Below are positions 1 through 7,502 of a stretch of DNA of 64,000 nucleotides, in pieces. The DNA is taken from assembly GCF_030812885.1 (NCBI RefSeq), contig NZ_JAUSTO010000007.1:1-64000 (forward strand). Reading direction: 5' to 3'. Within the stretch, counting starts at the first letter, position 1. Every line of letters starts with the position of its first letter. The notes under the pieces were generated by a model. That model was not told the origin of the DNA and ran no database searches. It saw only the letters and a list, made by a program, of their open reading frames with translations. The position numbers and the translations under genes were made by a program. The DNA is from Moryella indoligenes (GTDB lineage Bacteria; Bacillota; Clostridia; Lachnospirales; Lachnospiraceae).

Positions 1-195
1 ATACAAAACTGGCGTTTCGCTTTCAAATATGCAGTTTTCAATTTACAAACAAGCATCTCGCCTTACAAACTGGCGCCTCAGATTACAACTCAGCGAGATT
101 TATTTTACCATACATCAAAATCACCAAGAAATCAACCGGTATATCCAAATATTCATAGAAAGTTTCAAGTTCTTGGAGCCAAAATCAAAAAGAGT
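1..195. other. A+T-rich stretch without a gene
   Basis: No open frame with a start and ribosome binding site is visible. Two related short motifs, ACTGGCGTTTCG (near 8) and ACTGGCGCCTCA (near 69), recur with a loosely similar AAGCATCTCGCC near 51. Spaced terminal repeats of this kind occur at the ends of some insertion sequences, so this may be an IS end whose body lies outside the window. That is inference only. Confidence 0.25.
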
Positions 196-228
196 AGCCT
201 GACCACATTCTCATAATGCAGTCAGGCT
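196..228 (-). terminator. Rho-independent terminator (minus strand)
   Basis: An 8-bp stem AGCCTGAC (196-203) and GTCAGGCT (221-228) with a 17-nt loop. Read on the minus strand it is followed by ACTCTTTTTGATTTT, a fair U-tract. The transcript it ends has no intact gene in this window. Confidence 0.45.
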
Positions 229-346
229 CGGCGCATTTATTCGAGTTGAGTGCTTCGTTTTTTCGTGACTTCCGTTTCACTTCCCAGACTGAGAAACATA
301 TCAACATTCGCTTTGATGGTGTCGATCTGCTTCGCTTGTTTCTTGA

Positions 347-520
347 GGATTGCGCGTTCATCGTAAAGCCTCCTATCATGAATACGTTGATGTTGATAGA
401 GTTGTCGGAAAATACTACAATATAGGCAAAAAGAAGTATGTAGAGACTAGACGGGTATGTATCAAGTATTCCTCTGGGGAGATACATGTCTATCCAGCAA
501 AACCTTGGAAGGAGGAGTAG
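347..520 (+). pseudogene. Open fragment, probable mobile-element remnant
   Basis: A 57-codon open frame without a start codon. It runs from just after an in-frame TGA at 344 to a TAG at 518, three bases before the next gene. The peptide contains YHEYVDVDRVVGKYYN and ends HVYPAKPWKEE. I do not recognise the family. The lack of a start and the neighbouring transposase debris suggest a broken gene, but chance is possible. Confidence 0.22.
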
Positions 521-522
521 CT

Positions 523-756
523 ATGCTGAAGGTAACTGAATTAGAGCTTATCGGTGACAGGGGGCATGATGCTCTGGTGACCTTTAAGGACGGGAGTACC
601 ATGAGATGCAGACCGGACTGTCTGACAGAGAATGACGATGACAGAGATCTGACATGGATCCATGTTTATGAGAAAATTTTCTCTTCGGACAAAAAGGGGT
701 TGGGCACAATCATAGATGAAGAGGAGATTGAGTCCATACAGGAACTGACAGATTAG
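523..756 (+). CDS. Small hypothetical protein (77 aa)
   Basis: The start ATG at 523 is chosen because GGAAGGAGGAG lies just upstream at 508-517; an upstream ATG at 457 has no such site. The product is small, acidic and soluble, with no membrane segment or motif that I recognise. It begins MLKVTELELIGDRGHDALV and has an acidic C-terminus. Its stop codon TAG overlaps the first base of the adjoining IS3 transposase fragment, so the native C-terminus may have been cut off when the element inserted. No function can be given. Confidence 0.45.
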   Translation: MLKVTELELIGDRGHDALVTFKDGSTMRCRPDCLTENDDDRDLTWIHVYEKIFSSDKKGLGTIIDEEEIESIQELTD

Positions 757-962
757 AGTTCTTCCATGCTCTAATCAAAAGAGAATGGCCCAATCGCTTT
801 GTGATTCTTGATTATCAGCGTGCTTACCGTCTTGTATTCGAATATATAGAGACGTTCTACAACACGGTAAGGATTCATAGCCACTGTAATTATCTATCGC
901 CGGATCAGTATGAAGAGGAATTCCTGGAGAAACTGGAGAAATCACTCAAAATTGCGGGCTGA
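756..962 (+). pseudogene. IS3-family transposase, C-terminal remnant
   Basis: Sixty-eight codons with no start encode the end of an IS3/IS150-type orfB transposase (DDE integrase core). Visible family signatures are EFFHALIKREW, then the YIETFYNTVRIHS block, then LSPDQYEEEF before the stop. A complete orfB is about 280-300 residues, so roughly three quarters are missing, including the first catalytic Asp residues. Downstream to about 1020, CTTGTACTTTTTCTTGACATAGGACC resembles the right terminal inverted repeat of such elements. The element is dead. Confidence 0.75.
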
Positions 963-1019
963 ATATCATTACATAGGAGCAAGGTCATTTTTAACTTGTA
1001 CTTTTTCTTGACATAGGAC

Positions 1020-1361
1020 CACATCTTAATTAAGTTAGAGGAAGTAAAGCCTGAAGATAACAACATTTATCTTAATGGCGATTTAGGAAATGGCAGACTT
1101 TTTGCCGATGTGTTTAAGGAGGTTCTTAGGTACGTTCCTGAAAGAAAAATGTGGTTTTTCTATGATGGAATCAAATGGACTAAAGATACAGGAACTCTAA
1201 AAACCATGGAACTTTGTAAAGACTTAGCCTTATCACTTATTCAGTACGCAGGCGCTATCAGAAATGAGGCTAAAAGGTCTTATGCAGTGAAACTTTGGAA
1301 TCAGTGGAGTACTAGAAGGTGTAGAGAGATTTGTATCAAGGAAGCACAAAGCGTCTCTTGA
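1020..1361 (+). pseudogene. Phage/plasmid primase (D5/P4-like) N-terminal fragment
   Basis: An open frame running out of the IS3 right end encodes about 113 residues containing GDLGNGRLFADVF and LRYVPERKMWFFYDGIKW. This pattern is typical of the region before the helicase domain in D5/P4-type primase-helicases of phages and plasmids. Those proteins are 450 or more residues long; here the frame stops at 1361 with no helicase motifs. A GTG at 1110 exists but leaves out part of the conserved block. It appears to be a piece of a former prophage or plasmid, truncated at its 5' side by the IS. The family call rests on motif recognition only. Confidence 0.5.
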
Positions 1362-1413
1362 AAGAAAAAGAATACAGATTTGTAAAACAGATGAAAGGGA
1401 TAGGGGAAAAGGT

Positions 1414-2523
1414 ATGAGGCACAAAATGGAAAAACTGCTCTGGACACTCAGCATAACAGCATTGTTCACAGGGACTGTGACAATAACTGCGATGGCAGAA
1501 ATCGTCGCAGGAGAGGCACATGGCAATATCAAGGGGATACAGATGGTGGATATGGATTCCTCTGAGTCAGCAAGGACGCTGGGATGTGGTCACGCGGCGT
1601 GGAATGTGCGCGTCAATGATTCTGGGGATGTGCTGAACGGAAATCAGGATATTCTCCGCAGAACGAAATCCTACGGTATGAAAAATACAATCAAGATTCA
1701 CAATCCATGGCACACAGATGAGCCGAATCTCATGCCCGCGGAAGAGCCGACCGGCGCAGTGTTTTACGGCTACAATGTCCGCACGGAGGAGGGAAGATCT
1801 GCAACCAGAAGAACGGCGGCGCGAATTGCACGGATCTATGGAGGGCTTGCCGATAACTGGATCATCGGCAATGAGGTAAACGAGCCGAACAGCTGGTACT
1901 ATATGTCCAGTGTCGGAAATCTGAACGATTACACGGGAGATGTCGCGACAGCCTTCCGCATCTGGTATGAGGAGATCAAGAAGGTGGATGCGAATGCCAA
2001 CGTCTATATCCCTTTCGACTACAGATGGAAGTGGTATACAGACCAGGGGCAGTCCTATCAGGCAAAGGATATGATACAGATTCTGAACACACAGCTCAGG
2101 GATACAGATTATGGCATTGCATGGCATCCCTATCCGGAGGAATTGAATGACCCGAACTTTTTGAATGATCCGGATGCAAAGGAGACCGGCACAGCATTTA
2201 ACTCACCCATCATCAACATGAAGAATATCAGTGAGCTGACACGCTTTTTTGAACAAAGCGATTATCTGGCGCCGTCAGGGGCAGTGCGCCACATCATACT
2301 CTCTGAACAGGGCTTCAACTGCACGAGTGAGGAGGAGCAGGCGCACTTTATTCAGCAGGCGTATGAGCGGGCGGCAGCGAATCCTCATATTGAGGCATTT
2401 ATCCTGAGCAACGACATGGATATCCCGGGAGAGATGTGGGCAGGAAACGAGATGCACTACGGTCTTCGCACAACAGGCAGAACGAGGCGAAAGGCGTACG
2501 ATCTGTACCGTAGTTTAAACTGA
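1414..2523 (+). CDS. Secreted DUF5722 (GH-A-like) protein
   Basis: 369 residues. It begins with a signal peptide: positive MRHKMEK, then a hydrophobic stretch to about residue 29 ending near AMAE. The mature part matches the DUF5722 family, which has a TIM-barrel fold like glycoside hydrolase clan A. The segment GNEVNEPNSWYYM carries the expected acid/base Glu, and ILSEQGFNC carries the candidate nucleophile Glu, in the order and spacing of clan GH-A. HPYPEELNDPNF is another conserved block. The substrate is unknown; hydrolysis of extracellular glycan is inferred. AGGGGAAAAGG precedes the start. A second ATG at 1426 is a possible alternative. The gene sits alone, with a hairpin terminator after it, beside mobile-element debris, but its base composition is closer to the chromosome than to that debris. 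Confidence 0.82.
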   Translation: MRHKMEKLLWTLSITALFTGTVTITAMAEIVAGEAHGNIKGIQMVDMDSSESARTLGCGHAAWNVRVNDSGDVLNGNQDILRRTKSYGMKNTIKIHNPWHTDEPNLMPAEEPTGAVFYGYNVRTEEGRSATRRTAARIARIYGGLADNWIIGNEVNEPNSWYYMSSVGNLNDYTGDVATAFRIWYEEIKKVDANANVYIPFDYRWKWYTDQGQSYQAKDMIQILNTQLRDTDYGIAWHPYPEELNDPNFLNDPDAKETGTAFNSPIINMKNISELTRFFEQSDYLAPSGAVRHIILSEQGFNCTSEEEQAHFIQQAYERAAANPHIEAFILSNDMDIPGEMWAGNEMHYGLRTTGRTRRKAYDLYRSLN

Positions 2524-2559
2524 AATTTGGCTTTTTATAGGACATTCAGCAGATGTTGA

Positions 2560-2613
2560 AAAAGACAGCCGCTTCCGGACGATTTACATTCGTTCGGGGC
2601 GGCATTGTCTTTT
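2560..2613 (+). terminator. Terminator after the DUF5722 gene
   Basis: AAAAGACA (2560-2567) pairs with TGTCTTTT (2606-2613), and imperfect G+C-rich pairing GCCGC/GCGGC extends the stem inward. The right arm ends in a U-rich run, TTTTCTCTCCTTCTC. Confidence 0.55.
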
Positions 2614-2642
2614 CTCTCCTTCTCTTATACCGAAAAATCACG

Positions 2643-2648
2643 TATAAT
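2643..2648 (+). promoter_or_regulatory. -10 box for rnr
   Basis: Perfect TATAAT. The -35 region 17 bp upstream (TTCTCT near 2620) is weak. The box lies downstream of an in-frame ATG at 2553, which argues that rnr starts at the GTG at 2700. Confidence 0.5.
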
Positions 2649-2699
2649 GTAAAAACATATTTGTGCGCAGCAAGCGTTTCGGAAAGGACAGGGAGTCAG

Positions 2700-4964
2700 G
2701 TGACAGCAGAGGAATTAAAGAGAAAGAAAGCGGTCGTGCTTGCACTGATGAACGACCCCATGTATAAGCCCATGCGATTTCGGGATATCGCGAGCTTTCT
2801 GGATGTGCCGAAGAACCGCAGGGAAGAGCTGCTCCGAACGCTCGACGCACTGGTGGAAGAGGGGCAGCTGCGTCTCTCGAAGCGCGGGCGCTACGGAAAG
2901 CCGGAGAGGCATGAGCTCATCGGCAGCTTCCTCGCGAATGCGCGGGGCTTTGGCTTCGTCCGGGCGGAGGGATTGGAGCAGGATATCTTCATTCCACGTC
3001 AGGATACACATGGCGCCATGAATGGCGACAGTGTGCGCGTTCTGGTGGAACCGGGCCAGCGCTTTAAACACGCGGAGGGGCGGGTGCTGGAAGTCTTAAG
3101 CCGTGCGAACCGGCGCGTGGTGGGCTACTACCGGCGCGTAAACAGCTTCGGAATTGTGATGCCTGACAACCAGAAGCTCACAGAGGACATCCGCATCCCG
3201 AAGGGGCAGTCCATGGGTGCGGTGACGGGACACAAGGTAGTCGCAGAGATCACCCGCTTTCCGGAGCACGGAGAGCGGGAGTCAGAGGGCCGCGTGGTTG
3301 AAATCCTAGGGCATGTGAACGATCCGGGCACGGATATTCTGTCCATAGTCCGCGCCTATGAAATTCCGGAGCAGTTTCCGGAGGAGGTACTCCGTGAAAC
3401 GGAGCAGATTGCAGATCGCGCCGGGCAGCAATTGCGGGAGCTTCAGGCAGAAGCGGGGGCGGAGACCCCGGAGGCATTTGCTGAGCGTGTGGAGATAATC
3501 AGGGAGGAGTGTTCTGCGGCGGAATATGCTGCCCTGGAGCGCATACAGCGGAGAGCAGATTTCACAGCGCTGCCGACAATCACCATAGACGGCGAGGATG
3601 CAAAGGATCTGGACGATGCGATTTCCTTAGAGGAGCTGTCCTCCGGCAATGTGCGGCTCGGTGTACATATTGCAGATGTCAGCGAATATGTCCGCGAGCG
3701 CTCAGAGACGGATCAGGAGGCGCTCCGCCGCGGGACGAGCGTCTATCTTGCCGACCGCGTGATTCCCATGCTGCCGCATGCGCTCTCGAACGGCATCTGT
3801 TCCCTGAACGAGGGAGAGGAGCGCCTGTGCTTAAGCTGTATGATGGAGATAGACCCGCGGGGCAGGATTATTTCCCATGAGATCTGTGAATCAAGGATAC
3901 GATCCAGGCACCGCATGAGCTACACGGCGGTGAATCAGATTGTCACAAATCGTGAGCCGGAGCTCTGCGAGCGCTACGCGGATATCGTCCCCATGCTGCT
4001 TCGGATGGATGAGACGGCGAGGAGCCTGAGGCGGCAGCGCAGCGAGCGCGGCTACATTGACTTTGACTTCCCGGAGAGCCGGGTGGTACTCGACGGGAGC
4101 GGAAGGCCTGTGGAGATACGCGCCTACGAGAGGAATGCGGCAACGCGGCTCATCGAGGACTTTATGCTCGCGGCAAATGAGACTGTCGCGGAGGAATTTT
4201 CCTGGCGTCAGCTCCCGTTTCTGTACCGGGTGCATGAGCGCCCGGATCCGGAGAAGATGAAGGAGCTCTCGATTTTTGTAAATAATTTTGGTCTGACGCT
4301 GAAGACCAGAAACGGTGAGGTGCATCCGAAGGAGATACAGAAGCTTCTCTTAAAGGTAGAAGATACAGCGGCGGAAAGTCTGATAAGCCGCGTTGCGCTG
4401 CGTTCCATGAAGCAGGCGCGCTACAGCACGGAGTGCAGCGGGCATTTTGGGCTTGCGGCGAAGTATTACACGCATTTTACCTCACCGATCCGGCGCTACC
4501 CGGATCTGCAGATCCACAGAATCATAAAGGAGCTGCTCTCCGGGGGCTACGACGCGCGGAGGGCAGAGCACTATGAGGCGATACTCACGGGGGTTGCGGA
4601 CGAAGCCAGCCGTCTGGAGCGGCGGGCGGAGGAGGCGGAACGCGAAAGTGTGAAGTATAAGAAGTGCGAGTACATGGAGCGGCATATCGGAGAGGAATAC
4701 GAGGGCGTGATCAGCGGTGTGACGCGCTTTGGCATCTACGTGGAGCTCCCGAATACGGTGGAAGGGATGATACGTCTCTCGGAGCTCCGGGACGACTACT
4801 ATGAATTTGACGAGAAGCGCTGGGAGCTCGTGGGGGAGATGACGAAGAAGCGCTATGTGCTCGGCGGAAGGCTGCGGGTGAGAGTCGCGGCGGCGGATCG
4901 TCTCTCGCGCACGGTGGATTTCCTTCCGGCTCCGCCAAAGGAACTGCCGGAGGAAGATCTCTGA
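2700..4964 (+). CDS. rnr: Ribonuclease R
   Basis: Processive 3'-5' exoribonuclease that degrades structured RNA and, with SmpB-tmRNA, defective mRNAs. From the GTG at 2700 the protein is 754 residues, the usual length. An N-terminal winged-helix region (RFRDIASFLDVPKNRREELL) is followed by cold-shock domains, the RNB catalytic domain and a C-terminal S1 domain (YEGVISGVTRFGIYVELP). The RNB active-site Asp cluster is visible in TIDGEDAKDLDDAISLEE, with GVHIADVSEYV after it, and FTSPIRRYPDLQIHR near the end of RNB. The frame is open back to 2553, but that would add an odd hydrophobic leader that overlaps the terminator and promoter, so the GTG with AGGGAG upstream is preferred. smpB follows, the standard Bacillota pairing. 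Confidence 0.95.
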   Translation: MTAEELKRKKAVVLALMNDPMYKPMRFRDIASFLDVPKNRREELLRTLDALVEEGQLRLSKRGRYGKPERHELIGSFLANARGFGFVRAEGLEQDIFIPRQDTHGAMNGDSVRVLVEPGQRFKHAEGRVLEVLSRANRRVVGYYRRVNSFGIVMPDNQKLTEDIRIPKGQSMGAVTGHKVVAEITRFPEHGERESEGRVVEILGHVNDPGTDILSIVRAYEIPEQFPEEVLRETEQIADRAGQQLRELQAEAGAETPEAFAERVEIIREECSAAEYAALERIQRRADFTALPTITIDGEDAKDLDDAISLEELSSGNVRLGVHIADVSEYVRERSETDQEALRRGTSVYLADRVIPMLPHALSNGICSLNEGEERLCLSCMMEIDPRGRIISHEICESRIRSRHRMSYTAVNQIVTNREPELCERYADIVPMLLRMDETARSLRRQRSERGYIDFDFPESRVVLDGSGRPVEIRAYERNAATRLIEDFMLAANETVAEEFSWRQLPFLYRVHERPDPEKMKELSIFVNNFGLTLKTRNGEVHPKEIQKLLLKVEDTAAESLISRVALRSMKQARYSTECSGHFGLAAKYYTHFTSPIRRYPDLQIHRIIKELLSGGYDARRAEHYEAILTGVADEASRLERRAEEAERESVKYKKCEYMERHIGEEYEGVISGVTRFGIYVELPNTVEGMIRLSELRDDYYEFDEKRWELVGEMTKKRYVLGGRLRVRVAAADRLSRTVDFLPAPPKELPEEDL

Positions 4965-5094
4965 GTCCGGCCAGGGGCTGCGGGGGAGTGTGAACCGGAG
5001 TCAATGCGGATCGGCGGCACGGAACGTCGGACGAAGGTCTTGCGGGACGGGAGCATCAACCGCATTCATTTACAGAAAGAGGAGGGCGTGAGCC

Positions 5095-5562
5095 ATGGCA
5101 CAGACAGGAACAAAGCTCATCGCAAACAATAAGAAGGCGCGCTTTGATTACTTCATACTGGAGAGCTTCGAGACGGGGATAGAGCTCTTTGGCACAGAGG
5201 TAAAGTCACTGCGTCTTGGGCAGTGCTCCATCAAGGAAGCATGGGTGGATATCCGGGATGGGGAGGTCTATATCTACGGCATGCACATTAATCCCTACGA
5301 GAAGGGCAACATCTTCAACAAGGATCCGCTGCGCGTCCGCAAGCTCCTCATGCACAGAGAGGAGATACGGAGACTGATCGGGAAGATCAAGGAGAAAGGG
5401 CTCACTCTGGTGCCGCTTCAGGTCTATTTCAAGGGGAGTCTCGTGAAGGTGGAGATCGGCCTTGCACAGGGAAAGAAGAAATATGACAAGCGGGAATCCA
5501 TAGCAAAGAACGATCAGCGCCGGGATTTCGAGCGGAATTTTAAGGGGCAGACCCGGTATTGA
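5095..5562 (+). CDS. smpB: SsrA-binding protein SmpB
   Basis: 155 residues, the normal length. SmpB binds the tRNA-like domain of tmRNA and brings it to ribosomes stalled without a stop codon. Family signatures: IANNKKARFDYFILE at the N-terminus, GTEVKSLRLGQCSIKEAW, the GMHINPYEKGN block, and a basic C-terminal tail (KKKYDKRESIAKNDQRRDFER) that enters the empty mRNA channel. AGAAAGAGGAGG lies upstream. Its RNA partner ssrA is only about 9 kb away on the opposite strand, separated by the genomic island. Confidence 0.97.
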   Translation: MAQTGTKLIANNKKARFDYFILESFETGIELFGTEVKSLRLGQCSIKEAWVDIRDGEVYIYGMHINPYEKGNIFNKDPLRVRKLLMHREEIRRLIGKIKEKGLTLVPLQVYFKGSLVKVEIGLAQGKKKYDKRESIAKNDQRRDFERNFKGQTRY

Positions 5563-5657
5563 ACCGCTGTTCTGCGGTTGTAAAGAGGGCAGCTGTGAAT
5601 TAAATGTGAAAAATTCTGTCCAAGCGATAAAGCTTTTTTAAGATATTTTGAAGCTGA

Positions 5658-5685
5658 TTGCAATTTGCATTGCGCGCGCTATAAT
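5658..5685 (+). promoter_or_regulatory. Promoter of the 5750 lipoprotein gene
   Basis: TTGCAA (5658-5663), 16-bp spacer, perfect TATAAT (5680-5685). It lies downstream of an upstream in-frame start, which supports the start at 5750. Confidence 0.6.
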
Positions 5686-5749
5686 GCGTCTCAGTCAGGC
5701 GGGTATCAGGAAAAAGGAAAAGAAAAAGCCCGGCAGAAGGAGAATGAAA

Positions 5750-6214
5750 ATGAGAAAAAATATGACACGCGCAATGCTTTTGGTTACAGTCGCTGCGGCG
5801 GCAATCGCGTTCAGCGCCTGCGGAAGTAAGAAGGCACAGGAGACAACCGTTGCAGAGACGACAGCGAAGGAGGCTCTGTCCGAGGTGGAGAGCACCGTGG
5901 AGGAGGCAATCGCCGAGGCAAAGGAGAAGAGCTCCGAGCTCGCCGGGGAGGGCGAGAGCAAGGCAGAGGAGAAGGACAGTGAGGCGGCCGAGGCGCAGAC
6001 AGTCACCGGAACCATCGAGTCGATCAAGGATTTTATGTTTACGATTCAGACCGAGGACGGCAAGTCCTATGCGCTTTCCTTTGAGCAGGGCAAGGCTCCG
6101 GAGGGTCTCTCCGCGGTGAAGGAGGGGCAGAAGGTTACTGTCAGCTACACCGGTGAGCTGAGCGAGGTGGATGCGTTCCAGGGTCAGATTCTCTCTGTGA
6201 GGGCAGCAAAGTAA
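5750..6214 (+). CDS. Lipoprotein with acidic linker and small beta domain
   Basis: 154 residues. A type II signal peptide (MRKNMTRAMLLV, then a hydrophobic core) ends in the lipobox AFSAC, so the protein should be lipid-anchored at Cys on the outer face of the membrane. Residues about 25-80 are an Ala/Glu/Lys-rich disordered linker. The last 75 residues form a small domain with TGTIESIKDFMFTIQTEDG, probably beta-rich. Start choice: AAGGAG at 5737-5742 is 7 nt from the ATG at 5750 and only 1 nt from the ATG at 5744. Monocistronic, with its own promoter and a very strong terminator. The same layout recurs in the 24235 lipoprotein. Function unknown. Confidence 0.8.
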   Translation: MRKNMTRAMLLVTVAAAAIAFSACGSKKAQETTVAETTAKEALSEVESTVEEAIAEAKEKSSELAGEGESKAEEKDSEAAEAQTVTGTIESIKDFMFTIQTEDGKSYALSFEQGKAPEGLSAVKEGQKVTVSYTGELSEVDAFQGQILSVRAAK

Positions 6215-6270
6215 GCCGAGAGAAAGCAGCGAGATTTTCGGTGCAGACCTGGCGGAACAAATAATAAAGA

Positions 6271-6314
6271 ACGGATTCCCGACCGTCAGCAGAGGCTGGC
6301 GGTCGGGAATCCGT
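6271..6314 (+). terminator. Strong rho-independent terminator
   Basis: A 20-bp stem with one or two G-U pairs, from ACGGATTCCCGACCGTCAGC (6271-6290) to its complement (6295-6314) with an AGAG loop, followed by TTTGCTTT. It ends the lipoprotein transcript and marks the left limit of the island. Confidence 0.85.
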
Positions 6315-7153
6315 TTTGCTTTGATACAGAAAAATCTGCTTTTCGGTATCGAAGCGGGCAGTGGAGCTGTGCGCTCAATATCCGAACTCGAGATAGTGAG
6401 CGTATTGTTCCCCGAAATATTGAAAGTCAGAACGAGCTTACGTCCTTTATCCCCATCATCGTACACATAAACCGAGTTGACAAGCGTGTCGATGATACGC
6501 CGCTGATACTCAACATCTTCCATATCGCCCATCTTGAACGATTCGAGCCAATACATGATTCGCTCCTTCGTCAAGAGGGGCTTTTTCATTTCCTCCTGGG
6601 CAATCTGCCCTTCGAGGTCTCTGCGTTCTTCTTCCAGCTCCTCAAGACGTTCCTTCGTTGTTGGTGTGATAATGCCTTGCTCTATTGCAGACATAAGGTT
6701 CTTGATTTTCTTATTGGTCTCCTTCAATCGTTCCTGTAAGCCTATGAGAACGGAAGTGTCTTGAAGCTCCTTCTCAATCAGTTCCATAGCTCGAGTGGAT
6801 ATTTTCTCTATGTTTTCATCAGTGAGTACCTGTTGCACCGTGAACTCAACGACAGTCCGCTCGAGCCATTCTTTTTTCTCAACCTTCTTTTCGCAGTTAT
6901 GCTTCCTCTTACGATTCACGCACTTGTAATAATGGTGAACCTTCCCGGTCTTTGAAGTGCCACTCTCACCCACCATAGGCTCGCCACAGTGCCCGCAGAA
7001 GACCTTTGTAGCGAGTAGATAGTCTTCAATAGCTTTGGCTTTTGCCCGGGCTGTGTAGTTGTGCCGGAAGGTTGCTTGCACCTTATCGAACAAAGTCTTG
7101 TCGATGATAGGAGGTACAGCGTCTTCCAAGACTACATCATCGTATCGGTACAT
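6315..7153 (-). pseudogene. Large serine recombinase, N-terminal half missing
   Basis: Encodes the DNA-binding half of a large serine integrase. It shows the recombinase domain entry (DDVVLEDAVPPIIDKTLFDKV), a zinc ribbon with CGHC near residue 53 and Cys near 78 and 87, a long coiled coil (about 140-195), and the terminal block LVLTFNISGNNTLTI. The N-terminal resolvase domain with the catalytic Ser, about 150-250 residues, is absent: upstream of 7153 there is only noncoding DNA. At its 3' end the frame does not stop where the family does (near 6375) but reads on, antisense, through the neighbouring terminator and lipoprotein gene to 5600, so the native C-terminus has also been lost. It is the probable relic of the enzyme that brought the island, or of another element nested in it. 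Confidence 0.8.
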
Positions 7154-7502
7154 ATAGTAGTAATAAAATAGAACGTTTTATATGGGCGATAGAGTAAGAC
7201 ACCCATACAAATAAATAGGCGGCATAGATCAGTACCAGGGAGGGGCTGGCCTATGCCGCTTATTTTGCATTTTGGAGGAAGTATGGCTACATACTCCGAC
7301 AAAATAGGGTTTCCAAAGGGGATCCCTTTGGCACACGACTTTGCTTGCAAAGTGTAGTGTGTTATACCTGCTGTCACGGCTGGCGGGTAAAATGAGGGTT
7401 TCGACGGATGGAAACACTCGTTTTGAGCGGCAGGAAAATGGGCAGTTTTTTGCTGGGCAAAAAGCTGGGTGGTTTTGGGAGTGGCAGTGGGTATATTGGC
7501 TA
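7154..7502. other. Noncoding island segment
   Basis: About 350 bases with no supportable gene. It holds the hairpin at 7214-7264 and a G-rich tract near 7440-7495. The sequence around 7275-7375 (GGCTACATACTCCGACAAAATAGGG, AAGGGGATCCCTTTGG palindrome) has short inverted repeats of the sort seen near transfer origins of mobilisable elements, but no relaxase gene is present to support that. Confidence 0.3.
7214..7264. terminator. Bidirectional terminator-like hairpin
   Basis: AATAGGCGGCATAG (7214-7227) pairs with CTATGCCGCTTATT (7251-7264), with one unpaired G. It is followed by TTGCATTTT on the plus strand and preceded by A-rich sequence, so it can work on both strands. It would stop the minus-strand defence operon downstream of hamB. 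Confidence 0.55.

Noticed and set aside
2553..2699. Longer ribonuclease R start at 2553
   Set aside because: It would encode an unrelated leader across a terminator and a TATAAT box. GTG at 2700 gives the normal RNase R length and N-terminal domain.
5600..6314. Extension of the serine recombinase to 517 residues on the minus strand
   Set aside because: The extra 237 residues are the antisense of a terminator and of a well-supported lipoprotein gene with promoter and ribosome binding site. They show no family similarity.
7275..7375. Transfer origin of an integrative element
   Set aside because: Short inverted repeats are present, but no relaxase or coupling protein lies in the island. Left as noncoding.
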